From Kouleothrix aurantiaca (lineage in GTDB: Bacteria; Chloroflexota; Chloroflexia; Chloroflexales; Roseiflexaceae): 6,746 nucleotides of DNA. Below, one piece after another: positions 6,049-6,746 of the stretch. The stretch is from assembly GCA_001399705.1 (NCBI GenBank), contig LJCR01000120.1, forward strand, positions 1 through 6,746, written 5' to 3'. Under the pieces are notes generated by a model that searched no databases, was not told the origin of the DNA, and worked only from the letters and a program-made list of their open reading frames with translations. The position numbers and the translations under genes are program-made. The first letter of the stretch is position 1, and each line of letters opens with the position of its first letter.

Positions 6049-6746
6049 TCAGACGGCGATAAGATCCAAATGCGGTGCAAAAAAGCGCTCGATATGCTCG
6101 CGCGCCTCGCCGGGCGTTGCCGAGCGCTGCACCGCCGAGCGCAGAACCGCGCTGCCGGGAAGCGCCACCGAAAACTGCCCGATCAGCTGTTTCAGCTTGT
6201 TCAGCGCCAGCCGCTCGCCCATGTCTTCCTGGCAGATCGCCAGGTAGCGCAGCAGCCAGGCGCGCTTGTCGGCGGGCGCTGGCTCGAAGGGCAGCTCGCC
6301 GCGCCGCACCTGCGCGATCTGCTGGAAGATCCACGGGTTGCTCATCGCGCCGCGCCCGATCATCACGCCATCCGCGCCGCTGGCGCGCAGCTTGGCCAGC
6401 GCCTCGGGGGCTTCGCGCGCGTCGCCATTGCCGATCACCGGGATACCCACCACCTGCTTGACCTCGGCGATGTGATCCCAGTTCGCCAGCCCGCTGTAGG
6501 CCTGCGCGCGCGTGCGGGCGTGCAGCGCCAGCGCGGCGATGCCAACCGACTCGGCCATGCGCGCGGTGTCGAGGGCGTTCAGGCTGGTTTCGTCCCAGCC
6601 CGAGCGGAACTTCAGCGTCACCGGGATCTGCACCGCCGCCTTGACGGCGCGCAGCAACCGCTCCATCTTCGGCAGGTCGCGCAGCAGCGCCGAGCCATGC
6701 CCGCCGCCCGTGCCCTTGGGCGAGGGGCAGCCGCAGTTGATGTCGA
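6049..6746 (-). CDS. dus: tRNA-dihydrouridine synthase, 5' end missing
   Basis: This FMN-dependent enzyme reduces uridines to dihydrouridine in the tRNA D-loop. The frame is open to the right edge; 231 residues are visible and the first ~95 are outside. The visible part starts DINCGCPSPKGTGGGHGSAL, where Cys6 of GCP is the catalytic acid of the family. It continues with VTLKFRSGW (Lys45), LHARTRAQAYSG (His75, Arg77), the FMN-phosphate loops GNGD (105-108) and MIGRGAMSNPWIF (128-140), and a helical C-terminal domain. It resembles DusB-type enzymes, but the subtype is not certain from a partial sequence. The internal ATG at 6666 is not the start, because the conserved catalytic motif lies upstream of it. 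It is the first visible gene of a probable minus-strand operon with the small ORF and the dehydrogenase. Confidence 0.93.
   Translation of the reverse strand, partial: DINCGCPSPKGTGGGHGSALLRDLPKMERLLRAVKAAVQIPVTLKFRSGWDETSLNALDTARMAESVGIAALALHARTRAQAYSGLANWDHIAEVKQVVGIPVIGNGDAREAPEALAKLRASGADGVMIGRGAMSNPWIFQQIAQVRRGELPFEPAPADKRAWLLRYLAICQEDMGERLALNKLKQLIGQFSVALPGSAVLRSAVQRSATPGEAREHIERFFAPHLDLIAV

Noticed and set aside
5069..6334. 421-residue open frame on the minus strand overlapping dus and the dehydrogenase in another frame
   Set aside because: The protein is low-complexity Arg/Ala-rich and conflicts with two clear family matches in the correct frames.

Overview
The window looks like chromosomal DNA from a high-GC, free-living bacterium. 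The style fits Chloroflexota (Chloroflexia-like): a Thr/Pro-rich LysM lipoprotein, GC-rich intergenic hairpin repeats, and the mix of neighbours. This assignment is inference from protein style and has not been tested by phylogeny. Coding DNA is strongly GC-biased, which produces long spurious antisense frames. The intergenic repeats are clearly more AT-rich.

Layout, left to right. (1) 1-86: edge sequence carrying one arm of a 9-nt-periodic repeat that recurs inverted at about 4650. (2) 87-536 (-): LysM lipoprotein with a near-consensus promoter at 575-603. (3) 604-851: two inverted copies of a GC-rich hairpin repeat, then a terminator. (4) 852-926 (-): a 24-residue lysine-rich micro-protein gene, too short for ordinary gene callers, with its own extended -10 promoter, a near-perfect Shine-Dalgarno sequence and a terminator. 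(5) 1042-2010 (-): XerD-type tyrosine recombinase with all catalytic residues and an unusual acidic C-terminal tail. (6) 2011-2458: divergent intergenic region with palindromes. (7) 2459-4630 (+): large-subunit HPII/KatE-type catalase with a C-terminal DJ-1/PfpI-like domain. (8) 4631-4899: convergent intergenic region packed with a nested 132-nt hairpin, a rho-independent terminator and a third copy of the GC-rich hairpin repeat. (9) 4900-5931 (-): Rossmann-fold dehydrogenase of the 2,4-diaminopentanoate dehydrogenase/DapB-like family. (10) 5931-6044 (-): candidate 37-codon ORF joined to that gene by a TGATG overlap. (11) 6049-6746 (-): tRNA-dihydrouridine synthase, cut by the right edge.

Functional picture: these are mostly unrelated housekeeping and stress genes (envelope, recombination, peroxide detoxification, amino-acid-type redox, tRNA modification). 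The only operon-like group is dus > small ORF > dehydrogenase on the minus strand. I see no CRISPR array, transposase, prophage, toxin-antitoxin or defence cassette. The points most worth a second look are the micro-protein gene, the repeat architecture, the Met at the catalase His-Tyr crosslink position, the Xer tail and the coupled small ORF.
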